Assembly: GCF_025802015.1 (NCBI RefSeq)
Contig: NZ_JAOYFC010000002.1
Coordinates: 186,001-250,000 of the forward strand
Source: Falsihalocynthiibacter halioticoli
GTDB lineage: Bacteria; Pseudomonadota; Alphaproteobacteria; Rhodobacterales; Rhodobacteraceae
Length of the DNA stretch: 64,000 nucleotides
Direction of reading: 5' to 3'
The notes under the pieces were generated by a model. That model was not told the origin of the DNA and did no database searches. It saw only the letters and a list, made by a program, of their open reading frames with translations. Position numbers and translations under genes: made by a program. Positions 51,829-61,055 of the stretch are shown one piece after another (within the stretch, counting starts at the first letter, position 1; each line of letters opens with the position of its first letter).

Positions 51829-52616
51829 GCGCAAGGCTGATCTCCAAACCCTTGGCCGCAATTGGACGTTCGGTTTTGCAGCTTCTTGCTGCAATCGGGC
51901 GGGTTGCGATCTTTGCGGCTAGCGTCATCAGCCATTTCTTCCGCCCGCCATTTTACCTCAAAGAACTCCTGCAATCCATTCTTAACATTGGATATTTCAG
52001 CCTTCCTGTTGTCGGGCTGACAGCACTCTTCACAGGCGGTGCGCTGGCGTTACAAATCTATGCAGGCGGCGCGCGGTTTTCCGCAGAAGCTGTCGTTCCT
52101 CAGATCGTTGCCATCGGCATGGTTCGCGAGCTTGGGCCTGTTCTCGTCGGCCTAATGATTGCCGCGCGTGTTACGTCATCAATTGCCGCTGAGATCGCGA
52201 CGATGAAAGTCACGGAACAGATCGACGCGCTCGTAACGTTATCGACAAACCCGATGAAATACCTCGCTGTTCCACGTGTATTGGCGGCGCTGATAACGGT
52301 TCCGCTGCTCGTCGGAATTGGCGACATCATCGGCATTATGGGCGGGTTTATCGTCGCAACCCAAAGCCTTGGGTTCAATGCCGCCACCTATCTTCACAAC
52401 ACGGCCAACTTCCTAGAACCACTCGACATCATTTCGTCGCTTGTCAAAGGCGCGGTATTCGGTGGGATTGCAGCGACGATGGGCTGCTACTACGGCATGA
52501 ATTCAGGGCGCGGTGCGCAGGGGGTCGGCCGCGCGACCAAAGGCGCGGTAGAGGCGGCCGCCGTGTTGATACTTGCCGCTAACTTCCTGCTGACGGGGGT
52601 ATTCTTCTCGGTATGA
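51825..52616 (+). CDS. mlaE: MlaE-family lipid ABC transporter permease
   Basis: A 263-residue inner-membrane permease of the MlaE type that, with MlaF and an MCE protein, moves phospholipids between membranes. It has about five hydrophobic segments and the family motif VRELGPVLVGLMIAARVTSSIAAEI (in part, about 102-126), followed by a GAVFGGIAATMGCYYGM helix. Overlaps alr and mlaF by four bases each. No MCE-domain gene (mlaD) lies beside it in this window. Confidence 0.91.
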   Translation: MSARLISKPLAAIGRSVLQLLAAIGRVAIFAASVISHFFRPPFYLKELLQSILNIGYFSLPVVGLTALFTGGALALQIYAGGARFSAEAVVPQIVAIGMVRELGPVLVGLMIAARVTSSIAAEIATMKVTEQIDALVTLSTNPMKYLAVPRVLAALITVPLLVGIGDIIGIMGGFIVATQSLGFNAATYLHNTANFLEPLDIISSLVKGAVFGGIAATMGCYYGMNSGRGAQGVGRATKGAVEAAAVLILAANFLLTGVFFSV

Positions 52617-53359
52617 TTACGCTCGAAGATGTTCACAAGAGTTTTGGACCCAAGCAGGTTCTACGCGGCCTTGACCTTCACGTACCGCGCGGCGAAAGCA
52701 TGGTCATCATCGGGGGCTCCGGCACCGGAAAATCAATCTGCATCAAATGCATACTCGGACTTGTTACACCTGATTCAGGCCGAATTACGGTTGATGGCGT
52801 CAATGTTCAGAAAGCTGAACGAGACGCGTTTCTGGCGCGTTTCGGGATGCTGTTTCAGGGCGGCGCGCTCTTTGACTCGATGCCGATCTGGCAAAACGTT
52901 GCATTTCGCCTCATGCGCGGAAGCCTAAAGCGCCCCAAGGCCGAGGCCTACGAGATCGCCGTAGAGAAACTGCGCCGCGTTGGGCTTTCACCTGATGTTG
53001 CCCCGCTCTATCCGGCCGAGCTTTCGGGCGGGATGCAGAAACGCGTTGGCCTTGCCCGCGCCATTGCCGCGGATCCCGAGATCATCTTTTTTGACGAGCC
53101 GACAACTGGTCTTGATCCGATTATGTCCGGTGTTATCAACGAATTGATCCGCGAAATCGTGGTGGAAATGGGGGCAACGACCGTCACGATCACCCATGAT
53201 ATGACCTCCGTGCGCACCATCGCAGACCGTGTTGCTATGCTTCATGACGGGGTTATCAAATGGACCGGCCCTGTTTCCGAAATGGACGCAAGCGGTGATG
53301 CCCACCTTGACCAGTTCATTCATGGCCGCGCCGATGGCCCGATTGCGAGTCTGCGTTAG
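52613..53359 (+). CDS. mlaF: MlaF-family ABC transporter ATPase
   Basis: A 248-residue ATPase partner of MlaE. Walker A GGSGTGKSICIKC (about 35-47), the Q-loop in LFQGGALFDSMP, signature LSGGMQKRVGLARA (about 138-151), Walker B EIIFFDEPTTGLDP and the switch histidine in THDMTS are all present, so it should be active. The GALFDSM segment after the Q-loop is typical of Mla/MCE ATPases. Confidence 0.93.
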   Translation: MITLEDVHKSFGPKQVLRGLDLHVPRGESMVIIGGSGTGKSICIKCILGLVTPDSGRITVDGVNVQKAERDAFLARFGMLFQGGALFDSMPIWQNVAFRLMRGSLKRPKAEAYEIAVEKLRRVGLSPDVAPLYPAELSGGMQKRVGLARAIAADPEIIFFDEPTTGLDPIMSGVINELIREIVVEMGATTVTITHDMTSVRTIADRVAMLHDGVIKWTGPVSEMDASGDAHLDQFIHGRADGPIASLR

Positions 53360-53407
53360 GATGTTGCCCGTCTTGCATTGCGCCCGCAAACCTGCGACCC
53401 ATTTCGC

Positions 53408-53875
53408 ATGAAAACACTGCGCATTCTCAACCTTGCCTTGCTTGTCGCATTTCCTGTGGCATGGTTTGCGCCGCTTCTACGCGCCGGAATTCTGCCGCTG
53501 TTCAGCTTGAACGAAATTTCTGTCATGTCCGGAGTCATCGATCTTTGGCAGATCGACATTTTCCTCGCGGTCCTCGTTACCTTTTTTGCGCTTGTTGCGC
53601 CGATCTGTAAAACGCTCGGGTTGGCGATGATCCATGCTGGCCGTATGGACGCACGCGCCCTGCCCGTTTTACATCTATTCGGTCGTTTAGCTATGGCAGA
53701 CATATTTTTGATTTCATTGTATATTGTTGTGATCAAGGGCATTGGTGTTGGCCGCGTCGAAACCGGTTGGGGTCTGTATTTATTTACGGCCTGTGTTTTG
53801 CTCAGCCTCTGGGTTTCATTCACCACAGAGCGCTTGGAAAAGGCCGCGAAGAAGGACATAAATGCGCATGGCTAA
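53408..53875 (+). CDS. PqiA-family integral membrane protein, single domain
   Basis: A 155-residue membrane protein with four hydrophobic segments (near 5-25, 45-70, 95-115, 125-145). The PqiA motifs are GVIDLWQIDIFLAVLVTFFAL-like and the ICKTLGLAMIHAGR segment. E. coli PqiA and YebS have two such domains and work with MCE proteins; this is a half-size form. It sits right after mlaEF, which suggests a shared lipid-transport role. An in-frame TTG at 53378 is possible but the ATG at 53408 starts the membrane segment properly. It overlaps radA by a few bases. Confidence 0.82.
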   Translation: MKTLRILNLALLVAFPVAWFAPLLRAGILPLFSLNEISVMSGVIDLWQIDIFLAVLVTFFALVAPICKTLGLAMIHAGRMDARALPVLHLFGRLAMADIFLISLYIVVIKGIGVGRVETGWGLYLFTACVLLSLWVSFTTERLEKAAKKDINAHG

Positions 53876-55232
53876 ATCCAAGAATTTTGTTTGCAAAGAA
53901 TGCGCGGCGACCTTTTCGAAATGGTCAGGCAAATGCGATAACTGCGGCGCGTGGAACACCATTTCCGAGGAGGTTCCGTTTTCCTCTGGCCCTGCTGGAA
54001 AGTCACTTGGCTCCAAACGCGGCACGCCGATGGCTCTTTTCGATTTGGCGACCGAAGAAGCGCAACCACCCCGCACCCGTTCCGGCTCAAGCGAGTTGAA
54101 CCGCGTTTTAGGCGGCGGCTTGGTTCCCGCCAGCGCAGTTCTTGTGGGCGGTGATCCAGGTATCGGGAAATCAACACTCTTACTTCAAGCAGCGGCGAGC
54201 TTTGCGCGTGCGGGCCTCAAAACGATCTATGTATCCGGCGAGGAAGCCAGCGCGCAGGTGCGCATGCGCGCTCAAAGGCTCGGGCTACAGGAAGCGCCCG
54301 TGAAGCTCGCAGCGGAAACCAACCTCCGCGATATTCTCACGACGCTTGAGGCCGAGAAGCCCGATCTTGTTATCATCGACTCGATTCAAACTATGTGGGC
54401 CGACACGGTCGATAGCGCGCCTGGTAGCGTGAGCCAAGTTCGCGCTGCCTGTCATGAGCTTACGACATTTGCCAAACGCAAGGGCATAACCATGATCCTT
54501 GTCGGCCATGTCACCAAGGAAGGCCAGATTGCCGGTCCGCGCGTGGTGGAGCATATGGTCGATACCGTTTTGTACTTCGAAGGCGAGCGCGGCCATCAGT
54601 TCCGCGTGTTGCGTGCGGTTAAGAACCGCTTTGGCCCTGCTGACGAAATCGGCGTATTCGAGATGACAGGCAAAGGTTTGGCCGAAGTCAAAAACCCCTC
54701 GGCACTGTTTATCGGAGATCGCGCCAACCCCGTTCCGGGCAGCGTTGTATTCGCAGGAATCGAAGGCACTCGCCCAGTTCTCGTTGAGTTTCAGGCGCTT
54801 GTCGCTCCGAGCCCTCATGCACAGGCCCGCCGCACCGTTGTTGGATGGGACGGCAGCAGACTCGCCATGATTTTAGCCGTTCTTGAGGCCCGCTGCGGCG
54901 TTCCTTTTACCGGCTTGGACGTGTACTTGAACGTCGCAGGCGGCATGCGTGTGAGCGAACCGGCGGCTGATCTGGCTGTTGCGGCTGCGCTACTTTCTGC
55001 ACGGGAAGATCATTCTTTGCCGTCTGAGACTGTGGTTTTTGGCGAAATTAGCCTATCAGGGGCTTTAAGGCCCGTTGGTCAAATGGAAAACCGGTTGAAA
55101 GAAGCAGGGAAACTGGGCTTCTCTTCCGCCATTGCACCATCGGGGGGCAAGAAAAGAGACCACGCGGACATGCAGGTTCGATATATGTCGGATTTGGCAA
55201 GTTTCGTTAAAGATACTTTCGGGGAAAACTAG
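53862..55232 (+). CDS. radA: DNA repair protein RadA (Sms)
   Basis: Helicase-like protein that helps branch migration and recombination intermediate processing. The 456-residue protein has the N-terminal zinc finger CKECAATFSKWSGKCDNC, Walker A GGDPGIGKSTLLLQ near 97, the RadA-specific KNRFGPADEIGVFEM near 248, and the C-terminal Lon-like pseudo-protease domain. Two ATGs (53862 and 53868) are in frame; AAGGA spacing favours the first, while many relatives start at the second. Confidence 0.96.
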   Translation: MRMAKSKNFVCKECAATFSKWSGKCDNCGAWNTISEEVPFSSGPAGKSLGSKRGTPMALFDLATEEAQPPRTRSGSSELNRVLGGGLVPASAVLVGGDPGIGKSTLLLQAAASFARAGLKTIYVSGEEASAQVRMRAQRLGLQEAPVKLAAETNLRDILTTLEAEKPDLVIIDSIQTMWADTVDSAPGSVSQVRAACHELTTFAKRKGITMILVGHVTKEGQIAGPRVVEHMVDTVLYFEGERGHQFRVLRAVKNRFGPADEIGVFEMTGKGLAEVKNPSALFIGDRANPVPGSVVFAGIEGTRPVLVEFQALVAPSPHAQARRTVVGWDGSRLAMILAVLEARCGVPFTGLDVYLNVAGGMRVSEPAADLAVAAALLSAREDHSLPSETVVFGEISLSGALRPVGQMENRLKEAGKLGFSSAIAPSGGKKRDHADMQVRYMSDLASFVKDTFGEN

Positions 55233-55249
55233 CCCCTACAGGAGAAGAC

Positions 55250-55828
55250 ATGGAAGGCTTTACCATTGTAGACGGCGCGGTTGCTGTCGTCATCCTCATC
55301 TCGGCGCTGCTTGCGTATTCACGCGGGTTGGTTCGCGAGACCTTGTCTATTGCCAGTTGGATCGCTGCGGCGGTCATTGCTTATATTTTCGCACCCAAAG
55401 CCGAGCCGCTGGTTCGGGAAATTCCGATTCTCAACGATTTCATCGGCGGCCAATGCGAGCTTTCCCTTGGGGCGAGTTTTGCAATTGTGGGTATTGTGGC
55501 GCTTGTGGTCTTGTCGATCTTCACGCCAATATTTTCAAACGTTGTGCAACGCAGCGTGCTGGGCGGACTCGACCAAGGGCTTGGCTTCCTGTTCGGAGCG
55601 GCGCGCGGTGCGCTTCTCGTTGCTGTGGCGTTGTGGCTCTATAACTGGGCCGTTACGGATGAGCCGATTGCGGTTATCGAAGATAGCCGAAGCGCCGAAG
55701 TATTTGGTCAGCTTTCTGATCGTGTGGGCAATGCGGTTCCAACCGATGTTCCGGGATGGCTTGAGACAAACATGGAAGAATTCCTTGCTCAGTGCGAACC
55801 CGTAACCGAAACCACCATCATCGAATAA
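55250..55828 (+). CDS. cvpA: CvpA family membrane protein
   Basis: A 192-residue inner-membrane protein with four hydrophobic segments and a hydrophilic C-terminal tail. Conserved CvpA pieces are GFTIVDGAVAVVILISAL at the start, YSRGLVRETLSIASWI, and LGGLDQGLGFLFGAARGALLV near 102-122. E. coli CvpA is needed for colicin V production and envelope stress tolerance, and sits just before purF, exactly as here. A terminator separates the two genes. Confidence 0.9.
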   Translation: MEGFTIVDGAVAVVILISALLAYSRGLVRETLSIASWIAAAVIAYIFAPKAEPLVREIPILNDFIGGQCELSLGASFAIVGIVALVVLSIFTPIFSNVVQRSVLGGLDQGLGFLFGAARGALLVAVALWLYNWAVTDEPIAVIEDSRSAEVFGQLSDRVGNAVPTDVPGWLETNMEEFLAQCEPVTETTIIE

Positions 55829-55854
55829 CATCCTCGTACAGAACGTACGGCACG

Positions 55855-55886
55855 AGGTCGGGCAAGAATTGCCCGGCCTTTTTTGT
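55855..55886 (+). terminator. Intrinsic terminator after cvpA
   Basis: An 11-bp stem with one G-T pair (AGGTCGGGCAA / TTGCCCGGCCT) and a three-base loop, then a T-run, 26 bases after the stop. Confidence 0.88.
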
Positions 55887-56019
55887 GCCAAGCGGCTAAT
55901 TCCTGAGCAATGTGCCGCCACTATCCATGAAATATGACATTTTCCTAACTGCGGATGGGTGACACCGCCGCCGCAACGCCTTAAGAGAAGGGCGACAGAG
56001 ACATGGATTCGGAGCTGCA

Positions 56020-57483
56020 ATGCGTGACATGCCCCCCGCCCACCCGTTCGATGATGACAAACTCAAGGAAGAGTGCGGTATTTTCGGAGTTGTCGGCGTT
56101 GCCGATGCAGCCAATTTCGTAGCGCTCGGACTTCATGCGCTTCAGCATCGCGGACAAGAGGCAGGCGGCATCGTTGTCCATGATGCCGAACAAGGGTTCA
56201 ACTCCGCCCGTCGCTTTGGATATGTACGCGACAACTTCACTTCCCATTCAGTTATGAAAACCCTGCCCGGCCCTATTGGAATCGGGCATGTGCGCTATTC
56301 AACTGCGGGCTCCAAGGGAGCAACCGCGATCCGAGACGTGCAGCCTTTCTTTGGAGAGTTTTCCATGGGCGGCGCCGCGATTGCACACAACGGCAACATC
56401 ACCAACGCCGATGCCTTGCGCCGCGATCTGATCGAACGTGGCTCCATTTTCCAAAGCAGCTCCGACAGCGAATGCATCATTCACCTGATGGCACGCTCCA
56501 TGCAGCGCAACATCCCCGAACGGATGAAAGACGCGCTGCGCTCGGTTGAGGGTGCGTTCTCGGTGGTGGCTATGACCCGCACAAAACTCATCGGTGTACG
56601 CGACCCTCTGGGCGTGCGCCCGCTGGTTCTGGGCCGTCTTGGCGAAGGGTGGGCTCTGTCTTCTGAGACTTGTGCGCTAGATATTATCGGCGCGGATTTC
56701 GTTCGTGAAATCGAGCCTGGGGAGATGGTCGTCATCACGGAGAATGGCGTTGAAAGCCACCGTCCGTTTGAGCAAAAGCCAAGCCGCTTCTGTATCTTTG
56801 AGCACGTTTACTTCAGCCGCCCTGACAGTATAATCGGTGGCCGCTCGGTCTATGAAACACGCCGCCAGATCGGGGTTGAGTTGGCGCGCGAAACACCGGT
56901 TGAAGCCGATTTGGTTTGCCCTGTTCCGGATTCCGGCACGCCTGCTGCGATCGGCTACAGTCAGGAAAGCGGCATCCCCTATGCGATGGGGATAATTCGA
57001 AACCAATATATGGGCCGGACGTTTATCGAGCCGAGCGAGCAAATCCGTAACATGGGTGTGCGCCTCAAGCTTAACGTCAACCGCGCGCTCATTCGCGGCA
57101 AGCGGGTCATCCTCGTAGATGATTCAGTTGTGCGCGGCACGACAAGCCGCAAAATCAAGGAAATGATCCTTGATGCAGGGGCCAAAGAGGTTCACTTCCG
57201 CATTGCCTCTCCTCCTACCATGTGGCCCTGTTTCTATGGTGTAGATACGCCTGAACGGGAAAAGCTTCTGGCGGCCACCATGAGTGAAGAGGAAATGCGC
57301 AAACATCTTGGCGTAAACAGCCTCAAATTTATCTCGCTCGATGGCCTCTACCGCGCGGTTGGCGAAGCAAACGGCCGCGATGCTAAGGCTCCGCAGTATT
57401 GCGATGCCTGCTTCTCTGGTGAGTACCCCGTGCGCCCTGCGGATATGATTGCCAAAGGGTTTGAACTCAAGGCAGCGGAATAA
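56020..57483 (+). CDS. purF: Amidophosphoribosyltransferase
   Basis: First committed step of purine synthesis: glutamine plus PRPP to phosphoribosylamine. The 487-residue protein has an 18-residue propeptide before Cys19 (KEECGIFGVVG), the nucleophile of the glutaminase domain after processing. The PRPP-binding motif VILVDDSVVRGTT lies near 365. Cysteines further on (SPPTMWPCFYG and YCDACFSGE) may bind a [4Fe-4S] cluster as in B. subtilis-type enzymes, which fits the propeptide form; that is inference. The ATG at 56020 fits family starts. Confidence 0.96.
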   Translation: MRDMPPAHPFDDDKLKEECGIFGVVGVADAANFVALGLHALQHRGQEAGGIVVHDAEQGFNSARRFGYVRDNFTSHSVMKTLPGPIGIGHVRYSTAGSKGATAIRDVQPFFGEFSMGGAAIAHNGNITNADALRRDLIERGSIFQSSSDSECIIHLMARSMQRNIPERMKDALRSVEGAFSVVAMTRTKLIGVRDPLGVRPLVLGRLGEGWALSSETCALDIIGADFVREIEPGEMVVITENGVESHRPFEQKPSRFCIFEHVYFSRPDSIIGGRSVYETRRQIGVELARETPVEADLVCPVPDSGTPAAIGYSQESGIPYAMGIIRNQYMGRTFIEPSEQIRNMGVRLKLNVNRALIRGKRVILVDDSVVRGTTSRKIKEMILDAGAKEVHFRIASPPTMWPCFYGVDTPEREKLLAATMSEEEMRKHLGVNSLKFISLDGLYRAVGEANGRDAKAPQYCDACFSGEYPVRPADMIAKGFELKAAE

Positions 57484-57509
57484 GCCGGATATAGGTCTGG
57501 AGGGCAAAC

Positions 57510-57929
57510 ATGAGCGAACCCATCAAGTTTCGCCCCCATCATTTCCTCTGTTCGCTTGGATTTCAGGGCAAGGGCTATTCGCCGGAATTCACCCAGAACA
57601 TGTATGAGATCGTTGTCGGGCGCCTGCGGGCGAAAGGCGGCGATGAAGAGCTAATCCAGACCGTCGGGCTTAGCGATGATATTTGCGGCCCCTGCCCTAA
57701 ACGGCGCGGACGGCTATGCACAGAGCAGAGTAAGATCAAAACGCTGGATCGCGCACATGCGGCGGCGTTGAAGCTTAAGCCGAACGAGCAGCTTACGTGG
57801 GGCGAAGCCAAAGCGCGGATCAAAGCAAATGTGCCCTCTGGCCACCTGTCCGAGATCTGTAAGGGCTGTCAGTGGCTGGAGTACGGTCTTTGCGAGACAG
57901 CTCTGGCAGAGCTTCACGCAGAAGCGTAA
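57510..57929 (+). CDS. DUF1284 domain protein, cysteine-rich
   Basis: A 139-residue cytosolic protein with the DUF1284 signature RPHHFLCSLGFQGKGYS (about 8-24). Cysteines in FLCSL, DICGPCPKRR, LCTEQ, EICKGCQWL and LCETAL suggest metal or iron-sulfur binding. The family has no established function. It follows purF by 26 bases with GGAGGG upstream, so it may be co-transcribed. Confidence 0.85.
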   Translation: MSEPIKFRPHHFLCSLGFQGKGYSPEFTQNMYEIVVGRLRAKGGDEELIQTVGLSDDICGPCPKRRGRLCTEQSKIKTLDRAHAAALKLKPNEQLTWGEAKARIKANVPSGHLSEICKGCQWLEYGLCETALAELHAEA

Positions 57930-57957
57930 CAAGCCCCCAAAACATCCATCGCCTATG

Positions 57958-57991
57958 AAAAAAGCGCCGCGTGAACCCACACGGCGCTTTC
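57958..57991. terminator. Bidirectional terminator between the DUF1284 gene and bioY
   Basis: A nine-bp stem (AAAGCGCCG / CGGCGCTTT) with an extra inner GTG/CAC pairing. An A-run on the left gives a T-run for bioY on the minus strand. Confidence 0.85.
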
Positions 57992-58028
57992 GAAATTCTT
58001 GCCCGCTTAAACTGCGGGAGTGCAGGCC

Positions 58029-58622
58029 TTAGCCCTTACGCAGTTCCAGAGCTTTCCATGCACCGGATACAACCAGCGCAGCGATAACGGCCTTAACCAC
58101 ATCGCCAATCAGGAACGGCTGAGCAAACCCAGCAATTACCTTCGCCGCAGGAAGTCCAGCCCAGCCAGCTTCGACACCAGCCACAGAGGCAACACCAAGC
58201 GGCCATGCAAGGCCAGGAACGTAAAGCAGCGCGGATACAGCAACAGCAACGAGCGCCGTGCTGAAGAAGCCCTTGGCATAACCGCGATCAGCAGCGAGGC
58301 CAGCAAGGTAAGCCATGCCCACAAAACCAATCAGGAAGCCACCAGTTGGGCCAACGAATGTTGCAAGGCCAAGACCACCGTTTGCGAAAACAGGCAGACC
58401 CATCGCGCCTTCGGCCAGATAAGCCACGAGTGTTGCGGCACCAAGGCGCGCGCCGAATGTGAGGCCAACAATCAGAATGGCCAGTGTTTGCAGTGTCATC
58501 GGCACGGGGAACATCGGCACAGAAATTTGTGCGGCCAATGCGATGAAAAGCGAACCAGTCAGGACCATCATCCCTTTGGTTACGAGGGAGTTGGAGCCGA
58601 TCAGGGCTTTGGATAATGTCAT
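58029..58622 (-). CDS. bioY: Biotin transporter BioY
   Basis: S-component of an energy-coupling-factor transporter, or a stand-alone biotin uptake protein. The 197-residue protein has six hydrophobic segments. It shows the BioY motifs VPMFPVPMTLQTLAILIVGL (about 35-54), GARLGAATLVAYLAEGA and the GLPVFANGGLGLATFVGPTGGFLIGF region (in part, about 75-100) that lines the biotin site. bioM and bioN are not adjacent, as often in Rhodobacteraceae. Confidence 0.94.
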   Translation of the reverse strand: MTLSKALIGSNSLVTKGMMVLTGSLFIALAAQISVPMFPVPMTLQTLAILIVGLTFGARLGAATLVAYLAEGAMGLPVFANGGLGLATFVGPTGGFLIGFVGMAYLAGLAADRGYAKGFFSTALVAVAVSALLYVPGLAWPLGVASVAGVEAGWAGLPAAKVIAGFAQPFLIGDVVKAVIAALVVSGAWKALELRKG

Positions 58623-58710
58623 TTTGGTCTCCTTGAGGACATGCTCTCAGGCTTGTTTTTGGGCAATATGCCGCGAATGTCAAGGAACCGCTTGCAAGGA
58701 CGAGGGACTA

Positions 58711-59388
58711 ATGACAAACGAAGGCATGACAAATTCAACCGACAAAATCGCCCTTATCACAGGGGCCTCGCGCGGTCTTGGTGCGGCATTGGCCGAAGCC
58801 TTGGCTCCGACCCATCATATTATCGCTGTGGCCCGCACATCGGGCGCGCTTGAAGAGTTGGACGACCGTATCAAGGCGAAAGGCGGCAGCGCCACGCTTG
58901 CGCCGCTTGATATTTGTGACCAAGGCGCGATGCAGCATCTCTGCCGTTCGGTATATGATCGTTGGGGGCATGTTGACCTCTGGGCGCATACGGCCATTCA
59001 CGGAGCGCCTCTTGCCCCGAGTGGCCATGTAGACCCCAAAGATTTCGACAAATCCATGACCTGCAACGCAACAGCCGCGCAGCGTTTGATCACCTATGTC
59101 GAGCCACTTTTGCTTGCCGCCGAAAACGGAACCGCGCTGTTCTTTGACGATGACGCCCCCGGTGTTCGCTATTTCGGTAGTTATGGTGCGAGCAAGGCCG
59201 CGCAAATGGCGCTCGTGCGTTCGTGGCGTGGCGAAACGCAATCCACCGGCCCACGCGTGGTGATTGCCAAACCCAAGCCGATGCCAACGGGCCTGCGGGC
59301 TCGTTTCTTCCCTGGTGAAGATCGCGCACCACTTGCCTCGCCGCATGAGGAAGCGAAAAAGGCTTTGGACCTGCTCCAGCAACCATAA
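58711..59388 (+). CDS. SDR-family oxidoreductase with altered active site
   Basis: A 225-residue short-chain dehydrogenase. The N-terminal cofactor motif TGASRGLGAALAEAL (about 17-31) and a late SYGASKAAQMAL with the YxxxK pair are clear. The catalytic serine, normally about 13 residues before that tyrosine, is replaced by Phe/Asp in ALFFDDDAPGV, and the NNAG motif is replaced by WAHTAIHG. So catalysis may be lost or different. Divergent from bioY. The ATG at 58711 follows GAGGGA closely; a second ATG at 58726 is possible. Confidence 0.82.
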   Translation: MTNEGMTNSTDKIALITGASRGLGAALAEALAPTHHIIAVARTSGALEELDDRIKAKGGSATLAPLDICDQGAMQHLCRSVYDRWGHVDLWAHTAIHGAPLAPSGHVDPKDFDKSMTCNATAAQRLITYVEPLLLAAENGTALFFDDDAPGVRYFGSYGASKAAQMALVRSWRGETQSTGPRVVIAKPKPMPTGLRARFFPGEDRAPLASPHEEAKKALDLLQQP

Positions 59389-59550
59389 CGCGCCAACCAA
59401 GCTGCAAATCGCGTCTGATAAATGTGCCTGTGGTGACAATCTGGCACCAAACAACCGCACCCTCGCGATTTCTCGCGCTTGCGCTTGTGGAATTCTTTAC
59501 CTCCCCCTTCCGCTGTTCTAGGACATGAATATCAAGCAGCGGGAGGCACA

Positions 59551-60339
59551 ATGCGTATTCTCATAACCAACGACGACGGGATCAACGCACCGGGGCTTAA
59601 AACCCTGCATAAGATCGCCGAAGAGCTTGCCGGACCTGACGGAGAAGTCTGGACGGTTGCACCCGCTTTCGAACAATCCGGCGTAGGGCATTGCATCAGC
59701 TATACCAACCCGCTTGCAATGGCCCAACTGGGAGACCGCGTGTTCACGACCGAAGGCAGCCCCGCAGATTGCGTTTTGGCCGCGCTCTATGACGTGATGC
59801 CGGAAAACCGCCCCGACCTTGTGCTTTCAGGCGTAAACCGCGGCAACAACGCTGCCGAAAATACGCTCTATTCCGGTACGATCGGTGGCGCCATGGAGGC
59901 CGCTTTGCAAGGCGTCCCATCAATCGCGCTTTCGCAATACTACGGCCCAGACAACGCACAGCTTGATGACCCATTCGAAGCCGCTGCCGAACATGGCGCG
60001 GATACTGTCCGCCGAATTCTCGCCGCCAATCCCGAAGAATCCGAGGATTACCGCCTGTTTTATAACGTGAACTTCCCGCCTGTGGCCGCCGCGGCCGTGA
60101 AAGGTTTGCGCACAACAACCCAAGGATATCGGCGCGGCACAAATTTCTCGACAGAGCCGCATATGTCGCCCTCCGGTCGCCGTTTCCTTTGGATACGGGG
60201 CGGCAACCAGCATGTCGATACAGCCGAAGGCACAGATGCCGCAGCCAACCTAGCGGGCTATATCTCGGTCACCCCCATGCGCGCCGACCTCACCGCCCAC
60301 GATGCATTTGCCGCGATCAAGGGGCAACTCGACACATGA
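59551..60339 (+). CDS. surE: 5'/3'-nucleotidase SurE
   Basis: Metal-dependent nucleotidase active in stationary-phase survival. The 262-residue protein begins MRILITNDDGINAPGLKTL with the metal-binding NDDG, then APAFEQSGVGHCISY and SGVNRGNNAAENTLYSGTIGGAMEA (in part). GGGAGG precedes the ATG at 59551. It overlaps pcm by four bases, the classic surE-pcm pair. Confidence 0.96.
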   Translation: MRILITNDDGINAPGLKTLHKIAEELAGPDGEVWTVAPAFEQSGVGHCISYTNPLAMAQLGDRVFTTEGSPADCVLAALYDVMPENRPDLVLSGVNRGNNAAENTLYSGTIGGAMEAALQGVPSIALSQYYGPDNAQLDDPFEAAAEHGADTVRRILAANPEESEDYRLFYNVNFPPVAAAAVKGLRTTTQGYRRGTNFSTEPHMSPSGRRFLWIRGGNQHVDTAEGTDAAANLAGYISVTPMRADLTAHDAFAAIKGQLDT

Positions 60340-60974
60340 ACGACGCCGAACGGAAAATGCAATTCTTATACGCCCTAAGATCAAAGGGCGTTACGGATAA
60401 GCGCGTTTTAACGGCGATGGAAAAGATCGACCGCGGGCCTTTCGTTCGCGGTGTGTTTGCCGAGCGCGCCTATGAAGATATGCCGCTGCCGATTGCCTGT
60501 GGCCAAACAATCAGCCAGCCTTCTGTTGTTGGCGTGATGACGCAGGCGCTCAACGTTTCTCCGCGTGACAAGGTTCTTGAGGTGGGCACCGGCTCTGGCT
60601 ATCAGGCCGCAATTCTTAGCCAATTGGCACGCCGCGTTTATACAGTGGACCGCCATCGTCGCCTTGTTCGAGAAGCACAGCAGATCTTCAACGAACTTGA
60701 CCTAACCAACATCACCGCTTTCTCCGCAGATGGTAGCTTTGGCCTACCGGACCAAGCGCCGTTTGACCGGATCCTTGTGACCGCAGCCGCCGAAGATGCG
60801 CCCGGCCCTTTGCTTTCACAATTGCGAGAGGGTGGCATTATGGTGCTGCCAGTTGGCCAATCAGATACCGTACAAAGCCTTATCAAGGTCACAAGAACCG
60901 AAAACGGCTTTGAATACGACGAATTGCGCGATGTGCGCTTTGTTCCGCTGCTCGAAGGGCTAAGCGACGAATAA
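60336..60974 (+). CDS. pcm: Protein-L-isoaspartate O-methyltransferase
   Basis: Repairs isoaspartyl damage in proteins using SAM. The 212-residue protein has GQTISQPSVVGVMTQAL (about 51-67), SAM motif VLEVGTGSGYQAAIL (about 79-93), and FDRILVTAAAEDAPGPLLSQL-type motif near 145. The ATG at 60336 forms an ATGA overlap with surE. The NlpD-like lipoprotein follows 81 bases later, the order also known in E. coli (surE-pcm-nlpD). Confidence 0.95.
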   Translation: MNDAERKMQFLYALRSKGVTDKRVLTAMEKIDRGPFVRGVFAERAYEDMPLPIACGQTISQPSVVGVMTQALNVSPRDKVLEVGTGSGYQAAILSQLARRVYTVDRHRRLVREAQQIFNELDLTNITAFSADGSFGLPDQAPFDRILVTAAAEDAPGPLLSQLREGGIMVLPVGQSDTVQSLIKVTRTENGFEYDELRDVRFVPLLEGLSDE

Positions 60975-61055
60975 TAGCCTACAACGCGCACTAAACTCGT
61001 GTATAATGACCCCATAAGCTCGGCAAACGAGCATAAGAAAATTGAGGAATATCCT

